Shown: in pieces, positions 11,147 through 20,042 of the stretch
Position numbering within the stretch: position 1 is the stretch's first letter
Layout: every line of letters starts with the position of its first letter
Assembly: GCA_029066805.1 (NCBI GenBank)
Contig: JAIEFT010000036.1
Location: forward strand, 1-64,000
Direction of reading: 5' to 3'
Length of the DNA stretch: 64,000 nt
Source: Clostridiales bacterium
Lineage (GTDB): Bacteria; Bacillota; Clostridia; Christensenellales; Pumilibacteraceae
Position numbers and translations under genes: made by a program
Notes under the pieces: model-generated
Seen by the model: the letters and a program-made list of their open reading frames with translations, nothing else
Told to the model about the DNA's origin: nothing
Databases searched by the model: none

Positions 11147-12514
11147 ATGATTCACGAAGAATGCGGAGTAATGGGCGCATACGACTTTGACGGCGGTGAC
11201 GTTGCGGTCGATCTCTATCACGGTCTGTATACGTTGCAGCACCGCGGGCAGGAGAGCTGCGGCATTGTTACAAACAACTATGTCGGGCTGTACACGGTCA
11301 AGGGTAAGGGGCTTGTAAACGAGGTCTTTACCAAAGACAATCTGCCTACTCTTAAGGGCAAAATCGGCGTGGGGCATGTGCTTTACGGCTATACGGGCGA
11401 GCGTAGCGACGGCGTTCAGCCGATTGTATCGCGGTACTGCAAGGGCTCGATGACCATTGCCATGAACGGCACGATCACCAATTACGACGAGCTGCGCAGT
11501 GAGCTTGAGCACCGAGGAGCGATATTCCAGTCTGCTTCGCATGCGGAAATGGTCATGAACATGATAGCCGTTGCGCGTACGCAAACACACAGCGCGGAAG
11601 ACGCCGTGATGAAGGTTGTAGCTAGGCTCAAAGGCGCGTTCTCCATTATTGTAATGAGCCCCAAAAAACTCATGGCGGTGCGCGATCCGTACGGGTTTAA
11701 GCCGCTGTCGCTGGGCAAGCGCGGCAACGCGTACTTCTTCGCTTCCGAGACCGCGGCGTTCGACGTAATTCGCGCCGAGACGTTGTGCGACGTCAGGCCG
11801 GGCGAGCTTATCAAAATCGACGACAACGGCGTTACGCACTACGACAACGCGGTAGGCAAGGTGACTCCCGCGCAGTGCATATTCGAGTTTGTATACTTTG
11901 CGCGCCCCGACAGCTTTATCGACGGCAAAAGCGTTTACCGCGCGCGTATCGATATAGGCAGAGAGCTGTTTAAAGCCGCTCCCGCAGAGGCTGACGTTGT
12001 TATAGGCGTGCCTAGCTCGGGCTTGCACTTCGCGCTCGGCTATTCTTATGAAAGCGGGATCAGATACGCCGACGGGCTTGTAAAAAATTCCTATGTAGGC
12101 AGAACGTTCATTAAAGGCACGGACGAGCTGCGCAGGGAAGCTGTGTCTATCAAGCTCAATGCGCTCCGCGGCGCGATAGAGGGCAAGGACGTCGTGCTCA
12201 TAGACGACTCGATAGTCCGCGGCACGACCAGCGCAAACCTTATTAAGCTGATCAAGGACGGCGGCGCTAAAAAAGTACATATGCGCATTGCCTCGCCGCC
12301 TTTCATTCATTCCTGCCCGTACGGTTCGGACATTCCCAACCGCAAGCATTTGGCAGCGGTGCGTATGGACGTGGAGGGTATTCGTAAGTCCATAGGCGCG
12401 GACTCGCTCGGGTATCTGCCTATGGAAGCGTTTGAAAAAGTCGGCTTGGGCGGAAGATATTGCGACGCGTGCTTTACCGGCAAATACCCCGACGGCTATA
12501 CGGAGCAAGACTGA
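11147..12514 (+). CDS. purF: Amidophosphoribosyltransferase
   Basis: EECGVMGAYDFDGG, YTLQHRGQESCGI, PRTase motif VVLIDDSIVRGTTS, YCDACFTGKYP. Confidence 0.95.
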   Translation: MIHEECGVMGAYDFDGGDVAVDLYHGLYTLQHRGQESCGIVTNNYVGLYTVKGKGLVNEVFTKDNLPTLKGKIGVGHVLYGYTGERSDGVQPIVSRYCKGSMTIAMNGTITNYDELRSELEHRGAIFQSASHAEMVMNMIAVARTQTHSAEDAVMKVVARLKGAFSIIVMSPKKLMAVRDPYGFKPLSLGKRGNAYFFASETAAFDVIRAETLCDVRPGELIKIDDNGVTHYDNAVGKVTPAQCIFEFVYFARPDSFIDGKSVYRARIDIGRELFKAAPAEADVVIGVPSSGLHFALGYSYESGIRYADGLVKNSYVGRTFIKGTDELRREAVSIKLNALRGAIEGKDVVLIDDSIVRGTTSANLIKLIKDGGAKKVHMRIASPPFIHSCPYGSDIPNRKHLAAVRMDVEGIRKSIGADSLGYLPMEAFEKVGLGGRYCDACFTGKYPDGYTEQD

Positions 12515-12516
12515 TC

Positions 12517-13272
12517 GTGGACGATACCGTAACCGAAGTAGCCATGCCCGAAGAGAGCGCTAAAGAGCGATTTACGCGTACGCTCAAAAGCTATGCTCAG
12601 AGCATAAACAGCGCGCGAAACGACGTGTACACCACAAAATGGTGGCAGTTTGTGTTGAACTTTTTATTGGGCGGCGGCGCGCTTGCACTGCTTATTGCGT
12701 CCATGTTTACCAAGGGCACGGCAATGGCGGTGTGCTCGATACTCGGTATTGTTCTGGTCATAGCGCTTATTGTTTTTAACTATGTATTGCGTTCGATCAC
12801 GCCTTCGAGTTTTTTGCAGTATACCTATCTCGAGCGCGATAAGAACAATCGGTACAGATACATGATACTCTCTAAAAAACGCGCAGTGTTCGATGACGGC
12901 ACGAACACAATAGAGTGTAACCGCGACGCGGCGGCAATGCTGGAAGAACCTATGTTTACGCAGTATCGGTTTGACTTCTTTGCTTATATGCAGCCCAAGG
13001 AGCGCATAACCGACGGCAAAAAGGAAGAGTTTAGAGGCGTGCTCACCGAGAACGGCAAGCAGTACAAATGCAGAATAGTGTTTTCCGGCGGTGTGCCGCT
13101 GTACGGCTCGGTGGGCGGTGCGCGCATAAAGTACTTTGACGTAAACAACACCAAAGAGAAGTTTGTTGTGCCCGTCAATCTGAAACGCGCGGCAAAGGCG
13201 TTAAAGGTGGACTTTCCCAAAATCCCCGGACTGTATATCAAGGACGACGTTAAGGATTATACAAAACAATAA
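12517..13272 (+). CDS. Hypothetical membrane protein (two predicted TM segments)
   Basis: Continuous ORF; starts just after purF (GTG 12517 or ATG 12544). Confidence 0.65.
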   Translation: MDDTVTEVAMPEESAKERFTRTLKSYAQSINSARNDVYTTKWWQFVLNFLLGGGALALLIASMFTKGTAMAVCSILGIVLVIALIVFNYVLRSITPSSFLQYTYLERDKNNRYRYMILSKKRAVFDDGTNTIECNRDAAAMLEEPMFTQYRFDFFAYMQPKERITDGKKEEFRGVLTENGKQYKCRIVFSGGVPLYGSVGGARIKYFDVNNTKEKFVVPVNLKRAAKALKVDFPKIPGLYIKDDVKDYTKQ

Positions 13273-13378
13273 TTTTGAATTCAGAATTATGAATTCAGAA
13301 TTGATTCTTATTAAATAAGGTACGAGCAACGCGAGTAATCAATTATTCTTAATTCTGCATTCTTAATTCTTAATTAAA
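13273..13378. repeat. AT-rich inverted dispersed repeat
   Basis: ttgaattcagaattatgaattcagaattga ... tcaattattcttaattctgcattcttaattc. Confidence 0.6.
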
Positions 13379-14146
13379 TTTAAAAATCTCATTATATTCG
13401 GCGGTGCAGGACGTACCGCCGAATTTGTCTATTTTGAACTTTTCTACCGTAGTTACTTTTATAGGTCGGTCGCCGTCCACAGTGAGCGTGAACTCGACGT
13501 GGCTGTACTCCGGATAGGACTTTCCGCCTAGCGTGGTTTTGACCTCGTTGCGCGAGTACAGCGTAGAGCGGGCGGGGTCAAGCACGTATCTAAACGTATT
13601 GTCGCTTAGTTGCTCGGCAGTAATAACCGTGCCGTCAAGGTTGTACTTGACAACGCCCGTAAACGGCTGCCCGTATTGCGCAATATAGTTGCTTTTTGTC
13701 AGCTTTTGCTCGTTGTCGTAAGTGAATGACTTGCGTTTGTAGCTTCCGCGCGATACGTAAAAAACACCGTCCCGTCCTTCGCGCTTGAGAGCGGCTTTTA
13801 CAAGCGCGGACTTGCTCTCCGCCACTTCGGCAAAGGCTTGGTATTTGACGTCGACGGTGCGGCTGCCGTGAATTTTTTGCGTGTACTTTACGCCGATTAC
13901 GTTAGCTTTGACCGACCCGTTCATGGTAGTGGAAAAGTCGTTGGCGGCGGCGTAGGCGTTGCAACAGCCTAGCACGCGCATGGCTTCGGCGTCCATATCG
14001 CTCATGCTCGACGTGGCTTCCGTTCGTGCATTGCGTGAAACAATTGTCGGTATGAATGCCGCAACCGCGAGCGCTAAAATCAGCAGCGACAGCAGCAGTG
14101 TAATTATAAAACTCTTGTTATTTTTTTTCGCGTTGTTCATACCCAT
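13370..14146 (-). CDS. Hypothetical membrane-anchored/secreted protein
   Basis: N-terminal TM segment SFIITLLLSLLILALAVAAFIPTIV; no recognised domain. Confidence 0.65.
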   Translation of the reverse strand: MGMNNAKKNNKSFIITLLLSLLILALAVAAFIPTIVSRNARTEATSSMSDMDAEAMRVLGCCNAYAAANDFSTTMNGSVKANVIGVKYTQKIHGSRTVDVKYQAFAEVAESKSALVKAALKREGRDGVFYVSRGSYKRKSFTYDNEQKLTKSNYIAQYGQPFTGVVKYNLDGTVITAEQLSDNTFRYVLDPARSTLYSRNEVKTTLGGKSYPEYSHVEFTLTVDGDRPIKVTTVEKFKIDKFGGTSCTAEYNEIFKFN

Positions 14147-14336
14147 AGTATTGGCATTTACGGATATTATTACACGCTCGACTTGTGCTGTTTAACGCCT
14201 TACGGCAATAAGCGAAAAACGTTGAATTTTGCCGGTTTTGTTAAGGCGAAAATTTTTACTGATTATTTTTGAAAAACCCTTGATTTATCATATTAAACAT
14301 GCTATTATACATATAAATAATCATGGAGGTAAAAAA

Positions 14337-14570
14337 ATGTCCCTTAATAGCAGTTTTAAATCATTGCCGAGATTGATTCAAATCATATTGCTTTTAATCC
14401 CCGGCGTTAACTGGTTCACGGAAATCCTCGTCCGCGGCTCGGCTGCTCTTCACGGCAAGGCGATGTTGCAATTGATCGTGTTGATTTTCGCGATTCTGCC
14501 CACCGGCGTATTGCTTGGCTGGATTGACTTGTTCTCCTGCTTGCTGCAGAAGAAACTGATTTTGACCTGA
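14337..14570 (+). CDS. Small hydrophobic protein (77 aa)
   Basis: GGAGG ribosome-binding site before ATG 14337; followed by terminator-like hairpin. Confidence 0.6.
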   Translation: MSLNSSFKSLPRLIQIILLLIPGVNWFTEILVRGSAALHGKAMLQLIVLIFAILPTGVLLGWIDLFSCLLQKKLILT

Positions 14571-14583
14571 TTAGGAAAATCAA

Positions 14584-14622
14584 CAAAACCCGATATGCCT
14601 ATAGCGGCTGTCGGGTTTTTAC
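14584..14622 (+). terminator. Hairpin AAACCCGA...TCGGGTTTTT
   Basis: Stem plus T tract. Confidence 0.65.
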
Positions 14623-14735
14623 ATGCCGTAAATTTTTTTGTAAACTGCTTGTAATATCATTGACAAACTCAACCCATTGTCTTATAATATCCTTACAAGT
14701 AATTCATACTAAATTCATAGGAATTAAACGCTTGT

Positions 14736-15938
14736 ATGGCACAGACTAAAAGAACGATCTATGTAGATAATGCGGCTACCACCGCCATGTGTGATGACGC
14801 TATCGCCGCCATGACTCCGTATCTAAAGGAAGTATACGGCAATCCGTCGTCGCTGCACACGGCAGGACAGGTGGCTAAGGAAGCGCTGGAACGCGCGAGG
14901 GCGGCAATTGCCGCGCATTTAAACGCCGACGCGGGCGAGATCTATTTTACTTCCGGCGGGAGCGAGGCGGACAATCAGGCTTTGCGCTCGGCTGCGGTAA
15001 ACGGACTTAAGCGCGGAAAAAAGCATATTATAACTACGGCGTTTGAACACCACGCGGTGCTGCACACACTTAAGAAATTAGAGCGCGAGGGATTTGACGT
15101 AACATACCTTGACGTGCACGAAAACGGAATTGTCACGCCCGAACAGGTGGCAAATGCAATCCGCCCCGACAGTGCGCTTGTGACTATTATGTTTGCCAAC
15201 AACGAAATCGGCACTATTCAGCCGATAGCGGAAATCGGCGCGATCTGCCGCGAGAAAAAGGTTGTGTTTCACACCGACGCGGTTCAGGCGGTCGGACATG
15301 TGCCTATCGACGTTAAGGCGATGAACATCGATATGCTGTCCATGTCTGCGCACAAGTTTCACGGCGCGAAGGGCGTGGGCGCATTGTATGTGCGGCGCGG
15401 TGTTCCGCTCAACACGTTTATTGACGGCGGTGCACAAGAAAAGGGCAGGCGCGCGGGCACTGAAAACCTCGCCGGCATAGCGGCTTTTGCCGCGGCACTC
15501 GATTACGCTTGCAAAAATATGGAAAGCAACGCAAAGCGGCTATCCGCCCTGCGCGACAGAATTATAAAAGGACTATCGGCTATCCCGCACTCCAAGCTGA
15601 ACGGTGACGCCACTACGCGACTGCCGAGCATACTCAACATGTGCTTCGAGGGCATAGAGGGCGAAAGCTTGCTTTTGCTGTTGGATGACAAGGGTATTTG
15701 TGCGTCAAGCGGTTCGGCGTGCACGTCGGGATCGCTCGACCCGTCGCACGTGTTGCTGGCTTTGGGCTTACCGCACGAGGTGGCGCACGGCAGTCTGCGA
15801 ATAAGCCTGTCCGAAGACAACACCGACGAGGACGCCGATTATATTATAGCGGCGGTCAAAGAGGTCGTAAAATATCTGCGGGAGATGTCACCCGTATGGG
15901 AAGCTCTGGAGAAAGGCGAGAAGCCGCATCTACTATGA
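14736..15938 (+). CDS. iscS: Cysteine desulfurase
   Basis: IYVDNAATTAMCDDAI, GNPSSLH, TDAVQAVGHVPIDV, SAHKFHGAKGVGALYVRRG, SSGSACTSGSLDPSHVLLALGL. Confidence 0.93.
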   Translation: MAQTKRTIYVDNAATTAMCDDAIAAMTPYLKEVYGNPSSLHTAGQVAKEALERARAAIAAHLNADAGEIYFTSGGSEADNQALRSAAVNGLKRGKKHIITTAFEHHAVLHTLKKLEREGFDVTYLDVHENGIVTPEQVANAIRPDSALVTIMFANNEIGTIQPIAEIGAICREKKVVFHTDAVQAVGHVPIDVKAMNIDMLSMSAHKFHGAKGVGALYVRRGVPLNTFIDGGAQEKGRRAGTENLAGIAAFAAALDYACKNMESNAKRLSALRDRIIKGLSAIPHSKLNGDATTRLPSILNMCFEGIEGESLLLLLDDKGICASSGSACTSGSLDPSHVLLALGLPHEVAHGSLRISLSEDNTDEDADYIIAAVKEVVKYLREMSPVWEALEKGEKPHLL

Positions 15939-16059
15939 CCGCGCATTCATCGCGTGATGCGGGCTACGTTTGCCTCGGCGGTTCGGTCATGTAGGTGGGT
16001 CTACACTCCCTTCACCACCTCGCCAACTGTTGCCCACCTGACGCGCGACTCCGCGGTCA
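15936..16059. repeat. Structured ~124-bp repeat element, copy A
   Basis: Terminal inverted repeat TGACCGCG...CGCGGTCA; shares TCGGTCATGTAGGYGGGTCTACACTCCCTTC and TGTTGCCCAYCTGACGCGCGACT with copy B. Confidence 0.85.
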
Positions 16060-16105
16060 AATCGAAATAGTTAGAAACAAACAATAAGGAGATAAATATT
16101 TTATC

Positions 16106-16549
16106 ATGGCATTATACAGTGAAAAAGTTATGGATCATTTTCGCAACCCGCGCAACGTCGGAAAGATAGACGACGCCGACGGAGTCGGCGAGGTGGGCAA
16201 TGCGCGTTGCGGCGATATAATGAAGATTTACATTAAGGTCGCAGACGGCATTATAACCGACGTCAAGTTCAACACGTTCGGGTGCGGCAGCGCTATCGCA
16301 TCGTCGTCCATGGCGACCGAGCTCATCAAGGGCAAGCCCATAGAACAGGCGCTTGAACTGACAAATAAAGCTGTTGTGGAAGCCTTGGAGGGTCTGCCCG
16401 CGCACAAGCTGCACTGCTCGGTGCTTGCCGAACAGGCTATCCGCGCCGCAATCAAGGACTACTACGAAAAGCACGGAATCGAGTACGACAAAGAAATGTT
16501 CCCCGACTTCGACGAGGACGAGCACGACCATGGTGATGGGGAAGAATAA
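16106..16549 (+). CDS. iscU: Iron-sulfur cluster scaffold protein (IscU/NifU-like)
   Basis: YSEKVMDHFRNPRNVG, GNARCGDIMKIYIKV, FNTFGCGSAIASSSMATELIKG, LHCSVLAEQAIRAAIKDY. Confidence 0.93.
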   Translation: MALYSEKVMDHFRNPRNVGKIDDADGVGEVGNARCGDIMKIYIKVADGIITDVKFNTFGCGSAIASSSMATELIKGKPIEQALELTNKAVVEALEGLPAHKLHCSVLAEQAIRAAIKDYYEKHGIEYDKEMFPDFDEDEHDHGDGEE

Positions 16550-16555
16550 TCCGAC

Positions 16556-17029
16556 ATGAACGAGCTGAACAAAATACCGTCGTTTGAAAAAAATCACAAC
16601 ACACTAATGCCGGGGCTGCACGAGAGCGGCACGGCTAACGGCGTTACCACGTGGGACTTGCGGTTCAAGCGTCCCAACTGCGGCGACTTTTTGGAGCAGG
16701 CGGCGTTGCATTCCATAGAGCATATGTTAGCGACGATACTCAGAAGCTCCGACAAAAAGGATGGCATTGTGTACTTCGGACCGATGGGTTGCAGAACGGG
16801 GTTTTATCTTTTGACCGTCGGCATGAATAGGGCGGAAGTGGTCAAGCTGTTAAAGCAGAGTTTTACCGCTGCGCTTGAGCTTGACTTCGTCCCCGGCGCG
16901 AAACAAGAGGAGTGCGGCAACTACCTCGAGCACGACATTGACGGCGCAAAAGCCGAATGCAAAAAATACATAGAGATACTCAATTCGGAATTAGTGGTTG
17001 GGACTAATAATCAGCCAATAAAAAATTAG
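16556..17029 (+). CDS. luxS: S-ribosylhomocysteine lyase
   Basis: HSIEH zinc motif, PMGCRTGFYLLTVG, EECGNY. Confidence 0.9.
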   Translation: MNELNKIPSFEKNHNTLMPGLHESGTANGVTTWDLRFKRPNCGDFLEQAALHSIEHMLATILRSSDKKDGIVYFGPMGCRTGFYLLTVGMNRAEVVKLLKQSFTAALELDFVPGAKQEECGNYLEHDIDGAKAECKKYIEILNSELVVGTNNQPIKN

Positions 17030-17232
17030 ATTATTTGTCTTCCGATTAGTTCGTCAACCGTAATTCCGTAAAAATCTGCAAGTTTAACGCAAAAATCAAT
17101 ATTCGGTAAAACCTTGCCGCTTTCCCAGCGGCAAATATTTTGGTGCGAAGTACCTATTTGATTTGCAAGCTCTACTGTTGTCAGTTTAGCTATTACGCGT
17201 TGCGTTCTCAATGCCTCACCATAGTTAATCAT
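17026..17232 (-). CDS. XRE-family HTH transcriptional regulator
   Basis: MINYGEALRTQRVIAKLTTVELANQIGTSHQNICRWESGKVLPNIDFCVKLADFYGITVDELIGRQ; AGAGG ribosome-binding site before ATG at 17232. Confidence 0.9.
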   Translation of the reverse strand: MINYGEALRTQRVIAKLTTVELANQIGTSHQNICRWESGKVLPNIDFCVKLADFYGITVDELIGRQII

Positions 17233-17252
17233 AATTATACCTCTCATATATT

Positions 17253-17298
17253 TTTGCACATTTTTGTGCAAAACGCTTGGCTTGCACGTATTTGTGCA
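17253..17298. promoter_or_regulatory. Two operator-like dyads TTTGCACA-N4-TGTGCAAA and TGCAC-N6-GTGCA
   Basis: Dyads at 17253-17272 and 17283-17298, 28 bp centre to centre. Confidence 0.75.
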
Positions 17299-17305
17299 GT
17301 ATAAT
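17277..17305 (+). promoter_or_regulatory. Divergent (+) promoter TTGGCT-N17-TATAAT overlapping second dyad
   Basis: -35 17277-17282, -10 17300-17305. Confidence 0.6.
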
Positions 17306-17315
17306 TATTTATACT

Positions 17316-17370
17316 GTTCCGTGGTTGCGACACTAACGCACCCTCCTTTCTATTGATAGGGGGGTGCGTT
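17316..17370 (+). other. GTTCCGTGGTTGCGACACTAA motif followed by GC-rich hairpin
   Basis: Stem 17335-17347/17358-17370; same layout as 4407-4465. Confidence 0.6.
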
Positions 17371-17420
17371 GAATTGAATAGATAAGAGATAGAATTGAAT
17401 AGAATGTGATAATTCTTACA

Positions 17421-17462
17421 AAACAAAGGCGGTGTTGTTTTGTTTACGACACCGCTTGTTTT
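17421..17462 (-). terminator. Hairpin terminator of the PII-like operon
   Basis: GCGGTGTCG/CAACACCGC stem with T-rich flank on the minus strand. Confidence 0.65.
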
Positions 17463-17472
17463 GTTGTTTGAC

Positions 17473-17841
17473 TTATTTATCGTCGGCAGCTTCCGCTTTT
17501 TCGGCTTTGTTTTCCTCAGCGGGCTGCGCAGGCGGGGCAGAGGAAATGCCTACAACGTTTGTTACCGGCAGAGAGAACGCTATGCCTTGTCCCGCTGTTT
17601 TAAGTCCTGCCGCGCCGTATACCGCGTGAAGCACCGCGTCCTTGATTTCGGAGGGGACGAGTATCATAACCATTTCCTTATCGGGCTGAATGGAGATGTG
17701 GAAAAACTCCTCCGCTTCCTTATTGGCTGTGCCTCTGCCGTGAATGACAGTGCCGCCGCGCGCGCCGACTTCCTTTGCGGCGTCCATGACAACGTCGGTG
17801 AACCCGGTATTTACTATACAAACGATAAGCTCATTCGTCAT
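17473..17841 (-). CDS. P-II family regulator-like protein
   Basis: ELIVCIVNTGFTDVVMDAAKEVGARGGTVIHGRGT.. PDKEMVMILVPSEIKDAVL. Confidence 0.8.
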   Translation of the reverse strand: MTNELIVCIVNTGFTDVVMDAAKEVGARGGTVIHGRGTANKEAEEFFHISIQPDKEMVMILVPSEIKDAVLHAVYGAAGLKTAGQGIAFSLPVTNVVGISSAPPAQPAEENKAEKAEAADDK

Positions 17842-17842
17842 A

Positions 17843-18313
17843 TTATTTACTCTCCTTCGTCTCCCCGGTCATGTGGCGGTTGTGGCTTAACAAGCCGAAT
17901 CGCCGCGGGCCGCTCACCCCCGACAGCGGGACGGTATAGGCTATGCCTTTGCCGTTTTTGATAGTGCGGAATTTTTCTTCTAGCGCGTCGAGCGCGGCTT
18001 GGAGCTTGTTGCCCTGAATCACGCTGAAGATGACGACTTTGTCCGAGTCGGTAAAGCCAAACATCGACAGCGTTTTGGCGTCCGCCGTGCCGTGACCCAT
18101 AGCAATAAATTGCATGTTTACGTCGAACGACTGAATTAGATCGGCGTAGTATTCGCCTTTATTGCGTCCCACAATAGTGATGAGCATCTCCAGACGGTTT
18201 TCGGACACCGTGTTGGTTGCGGGCGCGTCGGTTTTGGCGGTCTTTGTCGGTTTAAGCTTGGCAAGGCGTCTGCCCATTGCCGTATCCGTTTGAAATCTTT
18301 TTTTGTTCGCCAT
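17843..18313 (-). CDS. Second P-II-like protein, divergent
   Basis: MLITIVGRNKGEYYADLIQSFDVNMQFIAMGHGTAD..DSDKVVIFSVIQGNKLQAALDALEEKF; one base from the next gene. Confidence 0.7.
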   Translation of the reverse strand: MANKKRFQTDTAMGRRLAKLKPTKTAKTDAPATNTVSENRLEMLITIVGRNKGEYYADLIQSFDVNMQFIAMGHGTADAKTLSMFGFTDSDKVVIFSVIQGNKLQAALDALEEKFRTIKNGKGIAYTVPLSGVSGPRRFGLLSHNRHMTGETKESK

Positions 18314-18323
18314 GTTACACCAC

Positions 18324-19856
18324 CTACTTTTTGTCCCAAGCGAAGTTGATTATCTGTTCGTCGTCGGCGGAGAGTATGCGCTTCATAATAATGCGGTTGC
18401 GCGCTTTAGCTGACATTACGGCTTTAAAGCCGAGCGTCTGAATGGATATAAGCGGGATCATGGCGACAAGCGCGACTACGCCGAATGCCAGCTCCAAAAC
18501 TCGCGACGGCGCAAGAATGCTGCATGCTCCTATTGCGAGCGGAAGAATAAACCCCGACGTGAGCGGACCGCTTGCCACGCCGCCCGAGTCGAACGCGATT
18601 GCCGTGTACAGTTTAGGTACAAAGAACGACAAGCCGAGCGACAGCAGGTAGCCGGGGATGAGGTAGTACAGCACCGAAAATTCGTAGATTATGCGTATCA
18701 TGGAAAGCGCGATCGCAAGACCCACGCCCAAGCATAATGCCACCATCATTTGCGTTTTGGTAACGCCGCCGCCGGTAACTTCCTCCACCTGTTTGTTAAG
18801 GACGTGGATAGCGGGCTCGGCAAGAACTACGACCATGCCGAACACCAAGCCGAATATAACAAGCACTATGCGGTTTTCGGCGAGCAGCTGACCGAGCTTA
18901 AGTCCTATCGGCATGAATCCGATTTTGACCGCCGAAAGGAATATGACAAGCCCGATAAACGTGTATGTAATGCCTATTACAATGCGAATGATTTTGTCGC
19001 GCGGAAGCTTAAGCACGGTAAGCTGTAACACTACGAAGAACGCCACGATAAGCGCGAGCGCGATAATAACTTCCTTGCAAGTTTCCAGTATTGTCCAGCC
19101 CCATTCGCCGTTTGCCAGCATGGAGCTTACCGTATATGTGGGAGTCTGATAGTCCAAACTGCCGTTTGAGGCGATGGAAAGAATAGTCACCGCGAGTATA
19201 GGACCTATAGAGCAAAGCGCGACTAAGCCGAAGCTGTTTTCGTTGCTGTTTTTTCCGCCGATGGTTGTTGCAATACCTACGCCGAGAGCCATTATGAACG
19301 GAACGGTGATCGGTCCGGTTGTAACGCCGCCGGAGTCGAAGCACATAGCGAGCAGATCGTTCTTTCCGCTTTCGATAAGCATGGCGCACAATGCAAACAG
19401 CGCCATGTAGAAGAACATGAGCATTGCGGACAGGTCTTTGCGCAGTATTATTTTGAGTACTGCGAGTAACAGGAAAAGCCCCACGCCGATACCGACCGTG
19501 GCAATCAGCAGCGTGCTGTTCATTACCGTTTTGACCTGATCGGCAAGAACCGAAAGGTCGGGTTCGGCAATAGTAATAAGTACGCCCATCAAAAAGCACA
19601 CAATAAGCAGTACGGTTATTTTTTTTGACTTGGTAAGACCCGAGCCGATTTGTTCGCCCATGGGCGTCATGGCAAGGTCTGCACCCAGATTGAACAGTCC
19701 TATGCCGACGATTAGGAACACAGCAGCCACGCAAAATGCGGCAATCTCCGTGCCTGAAAAATCTACCAACGGAGTTGCGGAAAGAATGAGTACTATCACC
19801 GCAACCGGAAGTACGGATATTAATGCTTCACGCAGTTTTAAAAATACCAATTTCAT
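18324..19856 (-). CDS. DUF1538 family membrane transporter-like protein (internally duplicated)
   Basis: Multi-TM; two FDSGGV(T/A)(T/S)GP(I/L)T motifs. Confidence 0.85.
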   Translation of the reverse strand: MKLVFLKLREALISVLPVAVIVLILSATPLVDFSGTEIAAFCVAAVFLIVGIGLFNLGADLAMTPMGEQIGSGLTKSKKITVLLIVCFLMGVLITIAEPDLSVLADQVKTVMNSTLLIATVGIGVGLFLLLAVLKIILRKDLSAMLMFFYMALFALCAMLIESGKNDLLAMCFDSGGVTTGPITVPFIMALGVGIATTIGGKNSNENSFGLVALCSIGPILAVTILSIASNGSLDYQTPTYTVSSMLANGEWGWTILETCKEVIIALALIVAFFVVLQLTVLKLPRDKIIRIVIGITYTFIGLVIFLSAVKIGFMPIGLKLGQLLAENRIVLVIFGLVFGMVVVLAEPAIHVLNKQVEEVTGGGVTKTQMMVALCLGVGLAIALSMIRIIYEFSVLYYLIPGYLLSLGLSFFVPKLYTAIAFDSGGVASGPLTSGFILPLAIGACSILAPSRVLELAFGVVALVAMIPLISIQTLGFKAVMSAKARNRIIMKRILSADDEQIINFAWDKK

Positions 19857-20042
19857 GTGCTTTCAGTATAACATTATTATTCGAAATAATCAACAATATT
19901 CGCCTTTATATTTTCAAATAAATTTTAAGCAGTTGTATGTGAACGCGAAAAAACGAAATGCAACCGACGTTTGCGCAAAAAAGCGTTTTTGCAACCGAAA
20001 ATCGGTTGAAAAATATTTAATCATACTGTATAATTACTATTA

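Noticed and set aside
11144-12508. 454-aa minus-strand ORF opposite purF
   Set aside because: Fully antisense to a clear purF; shadow ORF, no recognisable domain.
17244-17426. 60-aa minus-strand ORF covering the XRE2 motif and hairpin
   Set aside because: The equivalent frame at the first XRE locus encodes a different peptide and soon stops, so the conserved signal is nucleotide-level rather than coding.
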